Source: Xiphias gladius | Lineage: Eukaryota > Chordata > Actinopteri > Istiophoriformes > Xiphiidae | Length of the DNA: 64,000 bases | NCBI RefSeq assembly: GCF_016859285.1 | Contig: NC_053414.1 | Span: 10,715,517-10,779,516, forward strand | Reading direction: 5' to 3' | Shown here: positions 36,401-64,000 of the stretch, piece after piece | Layout: each line of letters opens with the position of its first letter | Numbering within the stretch: the first letter of the stretch is position 1 | Program-made: the position numbers and the translations under genes | The notes under the pieces: model-generated | The model's input: only the letters and a program-made list of their open reading frames with translations | Database searches by the model: none | What the model was told of the DNA's origin: nothing

Positions 36401-39311
36401 GAGGGGGAGGAGGCGGTATGGTGATCAAGAGGAAAGAAATCTTCAGCAAGGACACTTTGTTCAAACCTCCACACAATGCCTTGTCCACAGGCTACGTGGA
36501 CAGCAGCTACACCAAGTCCGGCACATTGCGGAAAGCCTCACATGCCAAATCAACAGAGGCCCTAGACAATCCTGAGCCCCAGCAGCCTTCCAATTCAGCC
36601 ACTTCCTCAGCGTCACCTGCAGTTTTACAGAGCTGCTTAGAGCCAACAGTCCCCTCCGCCTCCTTTGACTATTATAATGTATCAGACGATGAGGAAGAGG
36701 AAGAGGCAGAGGAGGACTCGCACAAAGAGTTGGCTACTACAGAGGACAACAAAGACCATGGGGAAGGGGGTGGTAATGGTGGAGGCAGTGGTGGTGGTGG
36801 GGAGGGAACCATGCAGTGGCTCCTGGAGCGTGAGAAGGACCATGATCTGCAGCGGAAACTGGAGACCAATCTGACCTTACTCAGCCCCAAGGAGACGGAG
36901 AACAGCAGCAGCCAGAAGTCAGCCCACTCTGCCCGTTTGGACAGCATGGACAGCAGCAGTGTCACAGTGGACAGCGGATTCAACTCCCCCAGGTGTGTGG
37001 AAACGTAAACTGCATATTACATAAAACTGCAACTTAGAGTGTGTTTTGGATAAGTAAATATAACACAGTGGGACCGAAGGTATTCCAAAATGTTTGGGAT
37101 ACTCTCAAACCAGGTACTGACACATGTGGTCCTTATATAACATATCTACAGTCACTCAAAGTTGAGTGAAATTCACGAACCCTTTCTTGCACCCCCAAGC
37201 TAAATGAAAGATGTCATCGTGGTAGCTGTGAAGGCTCTAAGGCCAAATCATTTTATTCTTACTATGCTTTTGGCAATTCTGTGTTATCCACCTGTTAATC
37301 TACAGTCTCACTGTAGCTGGTGATGCTCCAGAAGTAAGATGAATGACAAATCTGTCACAAAGGAGGAGAAAGAGGCTGGTTTATATAGTTACATTACAAT
37401 TCAGGTCTTAACTTAATAATTATATCTAGAATAATGTTTTATGGAACACAATCCAAATGCGAACACTGAATAGGCAGAATTGTACCCTGGACATTCTTAC
37501 TGTTCTCATCTTAAGAACATCTTTTAAAGGCTTATTCCAACTGTGCTATCTTATCAAATTAAAAAGTTTGTGAATCAAGGCATCCTGGCAGCATTGCGGT
37601 TAGGAAGCATAACATGCAATAACAATGTCAAAGGTTCAAGTCCACCCTGGGAACTTTTTTAACATGTCACTCCCCATCTCTTCCCATGTTTCCTGTCCAC
37701 TCTTCTTTTGCTAAACAAGTACCAGGTTCCTGCTTTTAACAGCCGTCAAATAATATTTCTGACAGCAAAATCTCTCTCAAGACTAGACATAAAGTATGTT
37801 GTTTTCAATAAAAGGTGTGTAGCAGTTTTGTGCTCAAGCCCCATTGCACCAGTTTCGACCCTGGATTGGGATTTTGTGTAAAGCACACACATAAGACTGT
37901 AAATATGTTAATTAAAGTGTGCCCACCCTCACAGTCTGATCCAGATATTTGAACAGATAGATTCACTACTGTCATTACATTGATGAAAGTCATCAGATTC
38001 ATGATGCCTAACAATAAATCTGCATACAATTAATTAACAGTTCATTCTGTTGGTTGGTCTAACTGGAATGGCACGTAAAGAAGTTTAGTAATTCACAGAC
38101 ACAGTGGATCACACTGAGTTGTGACATGAAAGACTCATTTTCTTTTTTTTTTATCTTGATAGCAATAACTGACCTTTGGAAGTGACTGTAATAATTTTAT
38201 AATAATAAAACACTCTTTTGTCCCAACTTTAAACAAAACAGTGATAGTAACAAGCATATAAAAGTAAAGTACATACAAACAAGATGAATTGTTTCAACTT
38301 CACATTAGCAACTGCAAATATCTGTCTATCAGACAAATGTACTAGCAAGCTATTTCTCATCCTTCAGTGGAACATGAGCATAGTGCAGCAGTTTGTGAAG
38401 CACCTAAGCCATAGTTACCAGACAGTTAAAGGGGTATTCCACCAATTTAGTGTTTCACTTCCATAAAGTTGTTGGATTTAATAGTCAAAATCAAAGCAGC
38501 AGAGGCCGACTTTATGGCCTAGCTCCAAGAACTTACCAAAATGGAACTCGGTTACATCTGTCATTGGCCCCCCGAAATTTGATACCAACTATACCAACTC
38601 CGTATAGACACAAAACAGAGCAAAAGGAGAGTGAATATTTGACTAACGTTCACCAAGTGGTCAGAATCACAACTCAAAAGGAATGATAATGTTGTTCCAT
38701 AACTGCTGGATTTGTAAATATGTCAATGTTGTGTTCACAACCTGTTTCCACTGTCCCCAAGTGGGAAAAAATGTCATTGCAGCTTTAAGGCTTATACTTC
38801 TCTTTTATTATCTCTTTTTTATATATTTGTATGTATTTTCAAGATGAATGACCTAAAAAAAACTTTGCACTGCCTTTCCCAGTCCTGGAAGGAATTTGCT
38901 CTTTTTATTATTCTTAGTAACTCCAATTTATCTGCTTCTTTCATCAGTCAAAATATGCTTTAAAATAGTTTCATTTTAGAGGTATCCCTCTTTCTTGCCA
39001 ACCACCACATATACTGTACACAACATGAACACATTTTCATTTGGGTATTTTAATTCATGGTGTATTTTTGAAAGCAAGCACTTGACTTTATGTTATCTCT
39101 GTTGCACAGGACACGTGAAAGCCTTGCATCCAACACATCCAGCATTGTGGAAAGCAATAGACGGCAGAATCCAGCACTGAGCCCAGGCCACATCGGCACC
39201 AGTAGCATCGGACTGCCATTCAGCTTTCGCGCCATCCCAGAGCCCCCCACCACACAGCCTGAGAAACTCCAGAAGTCATCAAACTGCCTGGCCTCCATCA
39301 CCAGCGTCTGA
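21619..39311 (+). CDS. stox2: Storkhead-box protein 2
   Basis: Exons: either 1a (21619-21979) or 1b (30518-30695), then 32373-32525, 34451-36992, 39110-39311. Both first exons end in phase 1, giving 1,085 or 1,024 residues (human STOX2 is about 926). In the 1b isoform the storkhead winged-helix domain runs from about 61 to 167 (DVSPISMSPISQSQFIPLGE, then GYFIVTPQTYFITPSLIR). Further conserved blocks are KQSKRFGLRLFRLSFKKDK, FSAQFPPEEWPLRDED, PREVEMEIIRRINPDLTVEN, EWDVSGELAKRRTEMPFPEP, SFDYYNVSDD and LDSMDSSSVTVDSGFNSPR. The C-terminus ends SITSV, which fits a class I PDZ ligand. A Gln-rich insert (34633-34686) follows the winged helix. By family knowledge it is a putative DNA-binding regulator. 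The human neighbour relation of STOX2 and CASP3 (4q35) supports the call. Confidence 0.95.
24765..24906 (+). mobile_element. Interspersed repeat copy A (shared with 38.6 kb)
   Basis: The block AACAGAGCTAAAAGGAAAGT plus GAATATTT and the later GTCAGTGTTGTGTTGCA and TTTAAGG match the copy at 38605-38790 in the same order. The full element probably begins further left, near 24490. It is a non-autonomous repeat with no ORF. Confidence 0.5.
26829..26859 (+). repeat. (ATT)n microsatellite
   Basis: About ten tandem ATT units inside stox2 intron 1. Confidence 0.85.
27310..27770 (+). mobile_element. Percomorph-type interspersed repeat
   Basis: Segments such as GGATTGCCATGAGACTTTGT, CTTTCATCTAGCGCCATGAT, TCCAGTACTTTGGTTTATGA, CCCATCAGCCTCAGCTGTAC and CACAGAGCTGCTAGC occur in the same order in a very common percomorph fish element that I know from many loci. 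It has no coding capacity. The boundaries are approximate. Confidence 0.65.
27872..28217 (+). mobile_element. TAGGGCTGCAA-type MITE, copy 1
   Basis: It begins TCTAGGGCTGCAATGAAC and ends with a decayed inverted copy, ATCGTTCCGGCTCTAA. Internal landmarks are GATGTCAGAAAATAGTGAAA, a T22 run at 28021-28042 and ATTTGAGAAGCTGGAA. This is a widespread fish inverted-terminal-repeat element. A second copy in the opposite orientation lies at 32949-33244. Confidence 0.7.
28500..30517 (+). promoter_or_regulatory. stox2: Internal stox2 promoter and 5' leader for exon 1b
   Basis: A pyrimidine-rich, locally GC-elevated stretch with CT and CA microsatellites (29341-29426) precedes the classical STOX2 start. 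A strong acceptor (C/T-rich tract then CATCAG, ending at 30060) suggests that the exon holding the MKK start is spliced from an upstream non-coding exon in this stretch. Several upstream ATGs, for example near 30089, would make short uORFs. The start site itself is not determinable. Confidence 0.4.
30518..30695 (+). CDS. stox2: stox2 alternative first exon 1b (classical MKK start)
   Basis: ATG at 30518 encodes MKKNRSSNLRRAWPSSEL and RSEKDIRVPK, matching the known STOX2 start MKKTRSTTLRRAWPSS. A proline-rich tail and YRAPG follow. The donor GTGAGT is at 30696 and the exon ends in phase 1, the same as exon 1a. The frame stays open upstream to about 30383 without an ATG. The ATG is chosen because of the human match. 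Confidence 0.9.
32949..33244 (-). mobile_element. TAGGGCTGCAA-type MITE, copy 2 (inverted)
   Basis: It ends GGTTAATCGATTGCAGCCCT, the reverse complement of the start of copy 1. It contains TTCACTATTTTCGGACATTT, the inverse of the internal GTCAGAAAATAGTGAA landmark. Its left end ATAGATCTGAAACAATTAG is the decayed partner terminus. Confidence 0.65.
33329..33403 (+). repeat. (TG)n microsatellite
   Basis: About 37 uninterrupted TG units in a stox2 intron. Expected to be length-variable. Confidence 0.95.
37807..37812 (+). terminator. stox2: Candidate intronic poly(A) signal in stox2
   Basis: AATAAA with a GT-rich downstream element within about 10 bases. It would end a transcript lacking the last coding exon. 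Confidence 0.35.
38430..38790 (+). mobile_element. Interspersed repeat copy B
   Basis: It starts AAAGGGGTATTCCACCAATT and ends TCATTGCAGCTTTAAGG. It shares AACAGAGC-AAAAGGAGAGT plus GAATATTT, TAATGTTGTTCCATAACTGC and TCAATGTTGTGTTC with copies I know from fish genomes and with 24765-24906 here. No ORF is present. Confidence 0.55.
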
Positions 39312-39840
39312 CAGGCAGCATAGACTGTGACCATGAAGGTGGTGGAGGAGAGAGGAAGCGAGGTGTTTCACCGTTTTGGCCCTCACTTTCCTCAACCAAC
39401 ACACACACACACTTACACATAAAAACCCGCACTCACACACACGTCTTCAGACTCCTGAGAATCCATTTACTGGGACTGTTACAAAAACAGGCATGGCTTC
39501 AAGAGACTGTTCCCACAGCTTCAAGAACTTTACTGCAAAAAAGAGAAGAAAAACTACAGAATATCAAGACCACAGTAGGTGAAGAAACCTACCTGAAGTA
39601 CTTTGATTTTGGTGACATGGACTCTAGTTTGGCTTATATCAAGATTCTTGATTATTGGTATTGGAAGTAGTAGACTATAGGATTCAAGTTACATTTGGAA
39701 ATATCAAAAAACTTTTTATATTACTTAACAATACATGTCCAATTAAATGTTCTCCTTCCTGAAACAGCGTCACGTTCTTCAGGATGATTCAATGTATCAG
39801 CACAATGTCAATACAATAAAAGTTGATCCTGAGAACAACG
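39312..39840 (+). other. stox2: stox2 3' UTR
   Basis: Non-coding sequence after the stop. AATAAA at 39815-39820 (AATACAATAAAAGTTG) is the likely poly(A) signal. A short CA repeat lies near 39400. Confidence 0.6.
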
Positions 39841-39945
39841 AATGAAAGATATAAAAACATAAATCAGCTCAGATTTGTGTACCGCAATGCAAATGATGTA
39901 TGTATACTCAATACTTTTGATATCCTAATTATTATAATGGTGGTA

Positions 39946-41547
39946 TTAAAGATGCTATGTGACCAAAATGATGTTTGGACAAAATGAGCTGCACCTCACC
40001 CTGCACCTCACCCTCACATGCACATCCACAAGAAAATCTCACCGCAAGTTTAGTTTTGCATCTGATGCAAGGCTTATGCTCGTATCGAGTGATCTTTTAC
40101 TCTGTAGACTTGAGTCTGCTCAGTTGTCACGGTATTGTAGATGTTGTAGTGAGATTGTTTTGTCAACTACTGTTTCCATGGAAATTAACGATGAATTTTT
40201 CACTTCTCTATGCCTTGAAACGGTGTAGATATGTTGCATTGTGGGAACTAGTAGGCGGAATGAGTAGATTGTGTAACCAGTTGTTACAACTGCAGTCCAC
40301 TCAGCAGTCATGGATACTGGAAAACTTACAATGTTTGTTCATATAGATTTCATTTTCTATTTTCAGTAGGTAATGGTCTCTAATCAATCGCTTTTGTATT
40401 GCCGGTGTGTGAACCCATTGTAACGTAACTTTAAAAAATGAGACCTTCCTCGACTTTCTCAGTTGCCCACAAAAGCCCGTGGACTGATTGAATTTTTCTG
40501 GGAAAATCCAGAGGATGTGATGTTTATGCTTGCTCCCAAGTGCCTTGGCTCAAAGCCTCTCTTCCGCTCCCCCACATTGCCAACAGTGTGCAACACTAGC
40601 TAACGTTAGCTTAGAAATGGAGTCCAAAACAAAACGTCTGTTCTTTAGAAGCGGTTGCTTTGTAGATTATTTGTGCATTATCTCCAGACTAACAACCCAC
40701 TCCTATCATCTGTGTATAACTGACGTTAGTTTGGGATTATTGTTGTCTAAACTCACTGCTGGACCCATTCAGTAAAGTTACTTGACAATGTAAAAGGTCT
40801 CTTCTATTATGCTGAAACATTAGCACATTGATTTAGCAAAACGAGAGTTGTGATGGAAGCTATCACGACAATAATGAAGTGTGGCAACACATCTTATTTG
40901 TAATATTCCATCTAGTTCACTAACCGTTCGCGTCATCATCCAGCAAATTCAGCTATGCTGACATTGCTGAGCCTCTCGGTGAAGGCTAGACAAGCAGTGG
41001 TTGATAAAGCTGGCTAGCTAGCTAATGCCGGCAAATCATATAAATAACGTCAATGTATCATGCAACAAGAATGGATTAGTTCAATGTCACTAGCCTATAT
41101 TGTGCTCGCTAGCAGGCTAATAACGATATTACGCTTTAGAAATCCTATTTTAAAAAAACATAACGTCAGTCAAACTATAGTCTCTCATAGCCAGCCCTGT
41201 CTCCACATTTTTTTTTAGTGCTGTGCCAGCGCTGGAGTCAAATATGGTCAAACTGCCCGGCCTCCATCAGCATAACAGTGTAACTAAAGTGTGACTGTTA
41301 TTATAGTTTGACTGTAAACTATAATAACAGTGTAACTTTAGTCGCCTCATCTATCAGCATGATGCCAGTCAATAATGTACAGTCTTGTGTTTGTCACGTC
41401 ACTGTTTTGGCCGATGCCCAGGACGTTGGCTCATGCCGACCTACAAGGTGCAAGCGCAAGCAACAGGATGCTGACTGCAGTTCACTTAGGAGCCACCGGT
41501 GTCACTAATAACAAGGGTTTTCTGAACGTCACATATAGTGCCTTTAA
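39946..41547. mobile_element. 1.6 kb TTAA-bounded inverted-repeat element
   Basis: TTAA at 39946-39949 and 41544-41547 bracket termini that are inverted copies of each other: AGATGCTATGTGAC on the left, and AGGCACTATATGTGAC read inward from the right. They differ by three transitions and a 2-base indel. The interior has no long ORF. TTAA target duplication is a piggyBac trait, but the terminal sequence is not a classic one. It is probably a non-autonomous DNA transposon. Confidence 0.5.
41295..41330. repeat. Perfect 15-bp stem hairpin
   Basis: CTGTTATTATAGTTT (41295-41309) and its exact inverse AAACTATAATAACAG (41316-41330) flank the 6-base loop GACTGT. A partial outer match, TAAAGT/ACTTTA, extends it. 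It lies inside the TTAA-bounded element. Confidence 0.8.
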
Positions 41548-41689
41548 TTCATAAGTATTTTTTAAGCAAAAATGACAAAAACTAATTTGTTTCAGCTTCT
41601 CAAATGTGAACATTTTCTGCTCTTTTAGTTGTCTATGATAGTAAATTGGTTGGGCAAAATAGGGCATTTTATCAGCGCGGGCTTTTAAT

Positions 41690-41890
41690 TGTTAGTTGTA
41701 ACCAAGGTGCATTTTTTTCACCTAAATTCTTTTGGGCTGATGGTAGAAATCTCTGTAGTGCTGATTTCGAAAACCTCAGCATATGAAACCAAAACTATTT
41801 GCAATGATAGATACGATTGGAGGTAAGTGAGACAAGCTGTTTTTTTTTTTTTTTTTGTAATTTGGGTGAACTGGTCCTTAACTGACTGCA
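41690..41890 (+). mobile_element. Interspersed fish repeat fragment
   Basis: CTGATGGTAGAAATCTCTGT, GTTTCGAAAACCTCAG-like sequence, a T-run and TTTGGGTGAACTGGTCCTT form an order I recognise from dispersed fish repeats. The boundaries are approximate and there is no ORF. Confidence 0.4.
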
Positions 41891-42138
41891 GTTCTCTGGA
41901 CGAACTGCGGGTAGAGACAAAAGTCAAAACGGCGAAGCAGATCAGACGCACCGCTGCAGCTTTAGAGGGTCAGACGTCGGGGGGGGGGACTACAGGCAAG
42001 ACCAGGTCAACCTGACCCAGCCCAACAATGCATGGCGAACAGTGTGCAATACAAAAAATGTTACACGGCACAAACGCCCCAGAGCTTTCTTTCAGAATAA
42101 AAGCTCTAATTAATAGAATTATGTCCACTTAAAACGAG

Positions 42139-42420
42139 CGTTTACGAGCGTTTAAATCAACGTTCTGTACTCATCCCAGTAAGGCTCCTGGTCGCATGAG
42201 GAGCCCACGACCATGGCTGTAGGCGCCACTTCGCAGCACTGAGCTCCGAAAGGCTCAAGCTTGGCGCCCTCTCGTGGGCAACTGGCGGGCACGGGCGTAG
42301 CTCCTGACACCTGGGCGTGTGCGCGCTGCGCCAAACGGGTTGACGACTCACGACAGCTCATCGAACGGATCCTATGAGAGGTAAGTGGGTTGTCCCCACG
42401 TACCAGCAAGCTGCGGCGTT
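42139..42420. other. Small GC-rich island with strong plus-strand donor
   Basis: A compact GC/CpG-rich segment in AT-rich intergenic DNA. The plus strand has an AG/GTAAGT donor (GT at 42380-42381). The minus strand has an 85-codon ORF (42152-42409) ending CDQEPYWDEYRTLI that I do not recognise. It could be a non-coding RNA first exon, a gene remnant or part of a repeat. Confidence 0.3.
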
Positions 42421-45400
42421 TGAAATGGGTCAGAATATGTTCACGGGAGGTACGAAGGCCAACAACATCAGAGATAAGAAATTAGATTGTAAGAATAGGG
42501 AATTCTTTTCAAAAAAAAAAAAAAAAAAAAAGCAACATTGTTGTTGCTTGCCCAAAAAAAGTAATGATTAAAGCCTCCATGCGTTTAAATGTCCTTCAAT
42601 TAAGATTTCACTTATGCTCCACCTGGATTAAAACACTATAAATCCTGACAGTCTCACTGAATTTATCATAAGAAACTGTGTCAATACCAATAGTGCAAAT
42701 AGTGTGTCCATGGGGTTTTATATGGAGTCTGAAGTCTGCCTCTGGCGTGAATTATAGCCTTTTTCAGTGTTCCATTGTAACGAACTAATAAAATGATACT
42801 TAAAAAAAAAGAATTAAACTGTGAATTGATTAACTAAATTTGCTTTGCAAATGGTGACAGGGCAGCAAGAGGAGATCTGATTGGTTGGCGTTGGCAGTTG
42901 GCAGGGGTCGTGTGGGGTCAGATCTGGCCAGTCAGAGCTCCTGTTGCTGCCCTGTGGGTTGGTTAATATCTCAGTGGCACACTGCTTGGCCGTCTTTAAA
43001 TTACACGGAGCTGTATTTGAATTACGTTGGAGTTGAAGCATTATGTTAAAGCCCGGAAACAAATTAATTGTGAGGTGCAGTAGCACTGGAAGCTAATACC
43101 TAAGAGTGGCCACCGAATTAAGAATATTTTGTGGCAAATATTTGTTTCCTAAGGTGAAGGATTAACTCACATGGTCAGAAAAAAAGCAAAGAGCAAAGCA
43201 AAAAAATTTTTTTAAGCCACCGTGAATGAGAAGTGCAAAAAAAGATAAATTTGAACATCAACAATTCCATGACAACTAGGAAAACTCCATCTGTTGAGGA
43301 AGATCATGTGACACGATCAAAAGATCCAGAACGGCTACTAAATGTACCATGTGGTGAGATCTTTTTGGTCAAAAATTTTAAAACTAAAATTTTATAATAA
43401 ATTATTAAAATGTATTTAGCGACTCCATTTTAAAATTATATCATGAATTCATCATTTAACACAAACTACGAAAACAATGATCATTTGTAAAATTTTAATA
43501 ATATTTTTATTGTTTCTTTCGTTTTTTAATGCATCATTTAAATGTTAAATTTATAACAGCTATCAGTTTATTAATTAATTATAATTTAACAAAAATGATT
43601 CAGGTGCCGCTCTCTAGACTCCATGGACTCAAAGACAAAGACATAGTAACTGTAGAAATAATCAATGAATGGTGCATATATGGGGCTTTAAGTGGCAGAA
43701 ACAACTGCAGGCAGGAAAATAAAAGTCTAACAAAACACTCAGACAAGCTTTATGCTTATTTAGAGTAGCTTTTTTTAACTTTGCTAAACAACTGGGAAAC
43801 TGAGTAACTTTCATTTAATTGGAGCCACTGATGTCCATAATTCATCATCAGGTAGCCAACAATGTGCCTTCACTTGATAATTACCTCAAAGGGAAATGCC
43901 AGGATTCGATTTAGGGAACAATAGTTGGCACGGTACTTGTCTCATCTAAGCAGGTCAAAAAACCAGAACCCATACACAACACAAAACACAGCAATAATAT
44001 ATGAAACACACGTGTAGTTTTTACCTGCGTGTATTTTAATGACTGATGCAGAGGACGTCTTGTCAGTGTCTCTGAACTACAGACACAGAGGTGGAATGAT
44101 GGAACAAAAACTACAGTGGATCAGGGTCACCTGGAGCTTGGCACGTACAGCAGTGAATGATTCAACTTAAAAACATGCAGCTTACAGACATACACACACA
44201 TCGATTCTCTATAATCTCCTATAAACACACACTTACACACAATGCATTTAACACAGAAACGATGCAGCGTGTATGCACCGGACACTCCCTCAACTTTACA
44301 GCACTTTGCTCTCCACGCTCCAAATTTACAGAAGGGAAGTGTGTGTTCAGATACTGGTTGGGGAATGTGCATGTAACTCTGAGAGCAGCTACAAAAATGA
44401 CACAAACACACATGCACCATAGACACTAGCTCACACACAGACTACATTTCCCATGTTTTGTTTTTTTTCACAATAAAACCATTCAAGATCTTCAAAAAAA
44501 ATGTAATACGCTGCCAAAAAACCTTGAAAACACAAGACGCCTGTGCAAGGGCACAGGATCGACCTCCATACATTTGGTTCTAAGGCAATTGTGTAGTTCA
44601 ACAGGAGTAGTGCTGTTGATGCAGTGTGCTGTCTGCATGCTGACTGTGTCTGCATTTGAAAACCTTCATTCAGTCATTCAGTGTATGTTTATTTTAGCAC
44701 CATGGGAATCTCTCCTTCAATCAGAATCGTGTCACTCCGAGAGACAGCTGAGAAATATATCCCCTTCCAATATCCACTGAAAAAAAAAAAAAAAAAGAAT
44801 CTCATGATTATTGGGGCTGAAGAGGAAACCGGAAACATCCGTGGAATTTGCTCAGTTTGTTACAAGACGGTGAGAATCAAAAACAGCATGGACACACAAC
44901 ATAATGCAAGGCTTTACATTAACATCACAGATCATTTGGAAATTCTCCATTTGCATTTTTTATCTTTTTATTTTTTTCCATTCCACAATTGTCGTCTGCA
45001 TGAGCTTTAAGCAAAACGGGCAAAAAGGTCGGACTTCAGCCTTATGTTTGTTCTTTTTCTCTGTACACACACACACACACGTACACACACATACAGTAAA
45101 CACAATGGGTTTTACAATAAGACATGAAATAAAATAATCTGCAGCCGTTCTGAGCTGGGTTGAAGAGACCAGTTCCCAGGCATCAAAGGCAATAAAAATG
45201 TCTGTTTAGTGTTTCCTTCAGTTACTGTGGGTGATGAGCAGCCCTCTGATCACAGTAATTCGCACAGTTCCCGGATTAGGGAGCCAGAGAAGACTCCCGG
45301 ATGCTTTTTCCTGTAGCTCTTTAGTTCCTTTAGCATACATAGTTTAGCATTCTGAATATGAATCTAGTGTGTGTATGTGTGTTTGGAGCCTTTAGTTGTG

Positions 45401-45804
45401 CAACCATGAGTATCTCAGTAAACTGATTTGGATCTTCGGCGACCCTCTTTCCACATTGAACAAGGGTAGCTTGATGCGCAGCAGTGAAAACCATCTCCTC
45501 CGCGAAAATGGCTTCAGTCAGTCGCCAGCACATTTCCACGCGTTTGCTGAAACTCATATTGGTATCTAGTTGTTTTTCCTGTCTCATCTCAGGGTGCGCC
45601 GACCTGTGTGGAGCCAGAGAGGGAGACAAATGTTCACTAAAGTATCGCCTTCCTCTCGCGGCTGGCGAACGTCCACAAACATCCACATCTGTCTGTGGGT
45701 CCGAGAAGAGGGGTCAGGCTGTACTTTTCTCGTTGCCATGGCGAAGGTCAGGGTAACAGTGGCGGGGCTGCACAGAGGTCAGAGGTCACGGGCTGCGTGT
45801 GAGG
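42421..45804 (-). other. tll1: Intergenic and tll1 3' UTR
   Basis: The right part is the 3' UTR of tll1 (minus strand). Candidate poly(A) signals read on the minus strand (TTTATT on plus) lie near 44967, 44688 and 43506, and I cannot choose among them. The 45330-45760 ORFs on both strands are shadows in the UTR. The rest, left of about 43500, is AT-rich with nothing recognisable. Confidence 0.4.

Positions 45805-64000
<18,196 letters not shown>

Larger units (their letters stand above)
36993..39109 (+). other. stox2: stox2 last intron, with an internal poly(A) signal
   Basis: If not spliced, the frame ends five codons on (RCVET then TAA at 37006). A good poly(A) context lies at 37807-37812 (AATAAA followed by GGTGTGTAGCAG). 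The intron also contains the repeat at 38430-38790. Confidence 0.5.

Overview
The window comes from a vertebrate nuclear genome, most likely a percomorph teleost. It has large intron-split genes with GT-AG junctions, proteins close to human orthologues, abundant CA/TG microsatellites, and interspersed repeats I recognise from percomorph fish. Nothing prokaryotic, plasmid-like or CRISPR-like is present. Exon junctions below were assembled by hand from splice sites, reading phase and protein similarity. No transcript data were available.

Layout. (1) 1-10.7 kb, + strand: an oxysterol-binding protein gene, best read as osbp2/ORP4, with 15 constitutive coding exons giving 760 residues. Between its last two constitutive exons lie five short in-phase exon candidates, each ending at a GCAAGT (GC-AG type) donor. 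(2) 12.1-18.8 kb, + strand: caspase-3, six coding exons, 281 residues. (3) 18.8-21.6 kb: intergenic, with a decayed retroelement tail. (4) 21.6-39.8 kb, + strand: stox2 (storkhead-box 2). It has two alternative coding first exons: a STOX1-like one at 21.6 kb (1,085-residue product) and the classical MKK start at 30.5 kb (1,024 residues). (5) 39.9-45.8 kb: a 1.6 kb TTAA-bounded inverted-repeat element, other repeats, a small GC-rich island, and the tll1 3' UTR. (6) 45.8-64 kb, - strand: the 3' half of tll1 (tolloid-like 1), from the end of EGF1 through CUB3, EGF2, CUB4 and CUB5 to the stop. One extra in-frame cassette exon candidate lies between CUB3 and EGF2. The gene continues past the right edge.

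The genes do not form an operon-like or shared pathway. Their roles are sterol/PI4P transfer at ER-Golgi contacts (osbp2), apoptosis execution (casp3), winged-helix transcription regulation (stox2) and secreted BMP/procollagen-processing metalloprotease (tll1). casp3, stox2 and tll1 are all on human 4q, so this is partly conserved synteny. osbp2 is the outsider.

The strongest candidates for undescribed biology are the five-member GC-AG mini-exon array in osbp2 (up to 32 open isoforms) and the extra tll1 exon. Next come an inverted repeat pair flanking stox2 exons 1b and 2, and a UG-repeat abutting a tll1 3' splice site.
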